Shown piece by piece: positions 52,440 to 55,250 of a stretch of DNA of 55,250 bases. The position numbers and the translations under genes are program-made. The stretch covers positions 1-55,250 of the forward strand of contig CAIRTW010000175.1 of assembly GCA_903881585.1 (NCBI GenBank). The letters run 5' to 3'. Numbering within the stretch: the stretch's first letter is position 1; every line of letters starts with the position of its first letter. The notes beneath the pieces were generated by a model, which worked only from the letters and a program-made list of their open reading frames with translations, did not search any database and was not told where the DNA came from. This DNA is from an uncultured Bacteroidota bacterium (GTDB taxonomy: Bacteria > Bacteroidota > Bacteroidia > Chitinophagales > Chitinophagaceae).

Positions 52440-53000
52440 ATGCCGGATCCTGCTGATCAGATAGATGATCATATGCTGGTAGCCTCGTTCAGGGATGAAA
52501 AGCTGAGGGAAGCTTCGTTTACACAACTGGTGCGCAAGTACCAGGAGCGGCTGTATTGGCATATCCGCCGTATGGTGGTGGCCCATGAAGACACCAACGA
52601 TATATTGCAGAACGTTTTTATAAAGGTCTGGAAAAATCTGGGCGAGTTCCGGGAGGAGTCTAATCTATATACCTGGCTGTACCGCATAGGAACCAACGAA
52701 GCATTGACCTGGATAGAGCAGCAGAAACGCCGCACTTCTATATCGCTGAGTGACAATGAAGATCTGTTCAGCGAACGGCTCACAGCACAAAAAGATTTTG
52801 ACCCTAACAAAATAGAGTGGAAATTGCAGCAGGCGATTCAGACATTGCCGGAGAAACAAAGGATAGTTTTCAACCTGCGGTATTATGATGAAATGCCCTA
52901 TGAAGAAATGTCCGGAGTGCTGGATACGTCAGTAGGAGCGCTGAAAGCAAGCTATCATCATGCGGTAAAGAAGGTGGAGGCATTCCTGACCGGGAATTAA
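52440..53000 (+). CDS. ECF-type RNA polymerase sigma factor
   Basis: A 186-residue sigma-70 family protein. Region 2 spans FTQLVRKYQERLYWHIRRMVVAHEDTNDILQNVFIKVWKNLGEF (about 27-71), with the core-binding DxxQ pattern; region 4 spans LQQAIQTLPEKQRIVFNLRYYDEMPYEEMSGVLDTSVGALKASYHHAVKKVEAFL (about 128-182), with its helix-turn-helix. There is no region 1 or 3, as in ECF factors. It is followed by a gene with an anti-sigma-like membrane layout (gap 65 bp) and a Spy-like gene, a stress-response layout. Its regulon is unknown. The promoter was not clear. Confidence 0.93.
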   Translation: MPDPADQIDDHMLVASFRDEKLREASFTQLVRKYQERLYWHIRRMVVAHEDTNDILQNVFIKVWKNLGEFREESNLYTWLYRIGTNEALTWIEQQKRRTSISLSDNEDLFSERLTAQKDFDPNKIEWKLQQAIQTLPEKQRIVFNLRYYDEMPYEEMSGVLDTSVGALKASYHHAVKKVEAFLTGN

Positions 53001-53065
53001 ACTTCCAACAGCAAAAAGTGTCTTAATTGCGAGACTTTGAATGAATTGAAGGTAAATGAAAATAT

Positions 53066-53749
53066 ATGAAACGGGCGAATGAGGTAACGGAAGAATTAGA
53101 GAGCATGGGCAGCATACTTGCTGTACTGAGCCGGGCTATGCCCTACTCTGTTCCGGCGGGCTATTTTGAGGAATGGCCTGATCTTGCACGCCAAAACATC
53201 ATCAACGCCAGTCAACTGAACGCTAAAGACCCTGAGTTTACCGGCAATAGATCAATGCCCCACAGTGTACCTGGCGGCTACTTTGATGGCCTGGCCGGGA
53301 ATATATTGGCTGCCATAAATGCCGGCGCCGGCGATGAATTGAAAGATCTGAGCAGGAAGATGCCTAATAGTGTGCCGGCCGGCTATTTTGAAACGCTGCC
53401 CGCTCAAATGCTACACGCAGCTAAAATTGCCCACCCAATGAAGAAAAAGGCCACCACCATTCCATTGGTGCGCAATACCTTCAGGCAGGTAAGATGGGCG
53501 GCAGCAGCCATATTGATCGTCTGTATCGGCCTGGGCAGCTATGTTAGCTTCTTCAGCGGCGGCACACAAACCGGTACCGAAACTATGCTGGCCTCCGTGC
53601 CCAGCGAAGAAATACAGGATTATCTGCAGCATTCATACATACTGGATGTCAACAGAATAGTGAACAATAATGAAATAAATAAGATACCGGTGGACAATAC
53701 AGATATTATCCAGTATCTTAACGAAACTGGCTGGGATGTAGTGGATTAG
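53066..53749 (+). CDS. sigma-factor partner membrane protein with triplicated MPxSVPxGYF motif
   Basis: A 227-residue protein with one membrane helix (about 144-163, WAAAAILIVCIGLGSYVSFF). The N-terminal 140 residues, probably cytoplasmic, carry three copies of a short motif: MPYSVPAGYF (about 25-34), MPHSVPGGYF (64-73) and MPNSVPAGYF (99-108), each followed by a hydrophobic stretch (EEWPDLARQNI, DGLAGNILAAI, ETLPAQMLHAA). In related Bacteroidota proteins next to ECF genes the motif VPxGYF is usually present once, so triplication is notable. The C-terminus (about 165-227) is exported, acidic. It is likely an anti-sigma factor; no zinc motif is seen. The three motifs may form sigma-binding helices. 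Confidence 0.75.
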   Translation: MKRANEVTEELESMGSILAVLSRAMPYSVPAGYFEEWPDLARQNIINASQLNAKDPEFTGNRSMPHSVPGGYFDGLAGNILAAINAGAGDELKDLSRKMPNSVPAGYFETLPAQMLHAAKIAHPMKKKATTIPLVRNTFRQVRWAAAAILIVCIGLGSYVSFFSGGTQTGTETMLASVPSEEIQDYLQHSYILDVNRIVNNNEINKIPVDNTDIIQYLNETGWDVVD

Positions 53750-53758
53750 TCAAGGTTC

Positions 53759-53780
53759 ATCCTGAGCCATGCCGAAGGAT
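53759..53780. repeat. second copy of the CATCCTGAGC...CCGAAGGAT repeat
   Basis: ATCCTGAGCCATGCCGAAGGAT starts 10 bp past the anti-sigma-like gene; the ends ATCCT/AGGAT pair. A copy with a different middle lies at 42366. The rest of 53750-53942 also has a hairpin (TCCCGATA/TATCGGGA, 53895-53920) and three AGATTGGA words; no gene is seen there. Confidence 0.5.
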
Positions 53781-53942
53781 GGATTTTGATAGTTAGATTG
53801 GAGTTTGAACAGTAGATTGGAAATCCTTCAGAAATGGAATTTGGCTGCTCCCCTGCTCCCACTGGAAAGGAAAGATTAAGAGATTGGAATTTGGTCCCGA
53901 TAGTTATCGGATTATCGGGATGGTTTTTGGAGTATGGGATTT

Positions 53943-53950
53943 TATTTTTG
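53943..53950 (+). promoter_or_regulatory. -7 promoter box of the Spy/CpxP-like gene
   Basis: TATTTTTG, exact TAnnTTTG, 15 nt before the ATG at 53966. It supports that start rather than the upstream ATGs in the same frame. Confidence 0.5.
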
Positions 53951-53965
53951 GGATTTGCAAAGGTT

Positions 53966-54433
53966 ATGAAAACAGTAGTAAAGGCATTATTAATTGTATT
54001 GATCACCAGCTCAGCTGCTTTCGCGCAACGCCGCGGGCAGGAGGGCATGGTGCGCATTCATGCAGCTAAAATGGCCTACATTACTGACCGCCTGCGTCTT
54101 ACGTCAGATCAGTCTGCCAACTTTGTGCCGGTGTATAATGAGTACGAAAGAGAAGTAAGATCCACACGGCAGTCGTTCCTGGGCAGGTATAAGAACAACC
54201 ATATGCAGGCGCCCAACGACGATTCCTCTATGAAATTTGTGGATGACAACCTCGACTACCAGCAAGCCATAATAGATCTCAAACGCAAGTACAACGACCG
54301 CTTCCTGAAGATCATCTCCCCTACCCAGCTCGCCGAGCTATACAAAGCCGAGCGCGAATTCCGCCAGTTGCTGCTCAAGAGGCTTAGTGGAGCACCCGGC
54401 GGCCCAAGAGGCCCTGGTGGCGGATTTCGTTAG
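53966..54433 (+). CDS. Spy/CpxP-like periplasmic protein
   Basis: About 155 residues from the ATG at 53966, where the signal peptide MKTVVKALLIVLITSSAAFAQ begins; the frame is open upstream from 53834 but lacks coding character. The mature part is helical: HAAKMAYITDRLRLTSDQSANFVPVYNEYEREVRS, then FVDDNLDYQQAIIDLKRKYNDRFLKIISPTQLAELYKAEREFRQLLLKRLS, the long coiled-coil layout of LTXXQ/CpxP-Spy proteins. The C-terminus is Gly/Pro/Arg-rich. Such proteins act as periplasmic chaperones and are often targets of envelope stress control. Its place after the sigma and anti-sigma genes fits. Confidence 0.82.
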   Translation: MKTVVKALLIVLITSSAAFAQRRGQEGMVRIHAAKMAYITDRLRLTSDQSANFVPVYNEYEREVRSTRQSFLGRYKNNHMQAPNDDSSMKFVDDNLDYQQAIIDLKRKYNDRFLKIISPTQLAELYKAEREFRQLLLKRLSGAPGGPRGPGGGFR

Positions 54434-54479
54434 TTCTCAATACGATTGCTTTTCAATTACCAACCCATTAATTGCTTTA

Positions 54480-54514
54480 AATAACTGATGCGGCAAAACG
54501 CCGCATCAGTTATT
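54480..54514. terminator. bidirectional hairpin terminator
   Basis: A perfect 15-bp stem (AATAACTGATGCGGC at 54480-54494, GCCGCATCAGTTATT at 54500-54514), loop AAAAC. It separates the Spy-like gene from the opposing remnant, but long T-runs are absent. Confidence 0.7.
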
Positions 54515-54535
54515 GTATAAATTGCAAGAATCCGA

Positions 54536-55129
54536 TTATGGCGCGGGGCAGGAGAATGAACCGCTAACAACACTGCCATCCTGGTTGGTGTACGAAAAAG
54601 TGCCAGTGAGCAATGGAGTATTACCGGTGATAGTAATTGAACCTGTTTGCGCTATGTCCGCAATTGCTACGCCGGTCGCCGAAACATTGTAAAATGCACC
54701 GCCGTTTGTTCCCGGATCTTAAACATTGATAGTAGTTGTACTATTCGCATGCATATAGTTATGCACGTTCAAATCAATAGCCGTGAGCATTGGCGTAAAG
54801 ATAACGCCATCAATTTGCAGGTTTTCTCCCGCTAATAGTGCACTAACTTGTATCCCCCTGAATGACGTTGGACCACCACTTGCGCCTGTTATAGTCGCAG
54901 TCATGAGGCCGGTAGAATCAGTGAAAGTCTGGACATTATTGCCAGTTGGGTTCGCCGATCCACCCGCAGAGTTTGAAATCGAGTTAATGGTAATTGTAGT
55001 GCCCTCGATTGTGCTTACGCCGTTCAGCGCCGGTGTAGAAAACGTGCCATTGCCGCCATTCATGATCAAGGTCGCAACTTGATTCACCAGGTTATTTGCA
55101 CCGCTCAGGCTGTAATTAGGGCCTGCTGT
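54536..55129 (-). pseudogene. remnant of a secreted, beta-rich protein gene with an in-frame stop
   Basis: One frame reads on for about 137 residues (NYSLSGANNLVNQVATLIMNGGNGTF, TITINSISNSAGGSANPTG, FRGIQVSALLAGENLQID, DLNVHNYMHANSTTTINV), then a stop (TAA, 54719-54721), then goes on in the same frame for 60 residues (DPGTNGGAFYNVSATGVAIADIAQTGSITITGNTPLL, ending SFSCPAP). The first part has no signal peptide and is bounded upstream by another stop at 55130-55132. Continuity of composition across the stop suggests one damaged gene. The family is not recognised; a read error or recoded stop cannot be excluded. Confidence 0.6.
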
Positions 55130-55205
55130 TTAAGTCAGCCCACCCCGTTTATTTAAATTCAGTAAAAAAATAATTTCGGTAATCATTTCAGACAAGAGAT
55201 AATAA

Positions 55206-55241
55206 GGTATTTGCCCGGCCAGTTTGACCAGGTTTAATACC
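55206..55241 (-). terminator. possible terminator of a gene right of the window
   Basis: GGTATT (55206-55211) pairs with AATACC (55236-55241); an inner stem with G-U pairs on the minus-strand RNA has its arms at 55214-55220 and 55226-55232. Its core resembles the hairpin at 28898. It would end a minus-strand gene entering from beyond the right edge. Bases 55133-55205 show nothing else. Confidence 0.3.
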
Positions 55242-55250
55242 ATTACTATG

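Overview
The window comes from a chromosome of a Bacteroidota bacterium, most likely a Chitinophagales/Chitinophagaceae-type lineage. The signs are: secreted proteins with type A and type B (gliding-type) C-terminal sorting domains plus a PorP/SprF protein, all of the type IX secretion system (T9SS); a fused MurF-alanine racemase; a DarA/DarB pair; DUF5916 and DUF6029 outer-membrane barrels; almost no Shine-Dalgarno sequences; and repeated matches to the Bacteroidota -7 promoter box TAnnTTTG. The genus is not determined.

Layout. 0.2-5 kb: two outer-membrane barrel proteins and a divergent TlpA-like thioredoxin. 5.1-8.2 kb: a two-domain GT2/GT4 glycosyltransferase divergent from a short phosphoglycosyl transferase. 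8.4-18.5 kb: universal stress protein; a YtxH/holin-like/basic-protein envelope set; nadD and murF-alr; a RelE/ParE-type toxin-antitoxin pair; an amino-sugar kinase; LpxR-like and LpxL-like lipid A enzymes; an esterase; a small unknown gene. 18.5-24.5 kb: a secreted protein of about 1980 residues with 17 tandem Ig-like repeats. 24.7-28.9 kb: nucleoside transporter, DarA/DarB resorcinol enzymes, and a conserved small protein. 28.9-37.6 kb: TonB-dependent receptor with a small partner, an orphan OmpR-type regulator, and a PorP/SprF protein paired with a type B-sorted SBBP/PKD protein. 37.8-41.1 kb: YkuK-like protein, then a REP-palindrome/RAYT locus with scattered REP units, an orphan secreted protein, a remnant T9SS sorting domain and a Uma2 endonuclease-like gene. 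41.3-46.3 kb: heptosyltransferase-like gene, LysM/RlpA-like protein, RsmB/RsmF-like rRNA methyltransferase and purB. 46.3-49.7 kb: a tightly packed acyltransferase, lactonase and serine-hydrolase operon. 49.7-54.5 kb: small membrane protein, TMTC-like TPR membrane protein, and an ECF sigma factor with an anti-sigma-like membrane protein and a Spy/CpxP-like protein. The right end holds a broken secreted-protein gene.

The main theme is the cell envelope: lipid A and surface-glycan enzymes, wall synthesis, outer-membrane barrels and large T9SS-exported surface proteins. Points most worth a second look are the REP/RAYT locus with inverted flanking units; the 17-repeat Ig protein; genes whose -7 box lies exactly 4 nt from the start codon, suggesting leaderless mRNAs; the triplicated MPxSVPxGYF motif in the sigma-factor partner; and a serine hydrolase lacking the usual catalytic tyrosine. 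No CRISPR array, rRNA or convincing tRNA was seen. No clearly new multi-gene system stands out beyond these. All calls were made by reading the sequence without database searches.
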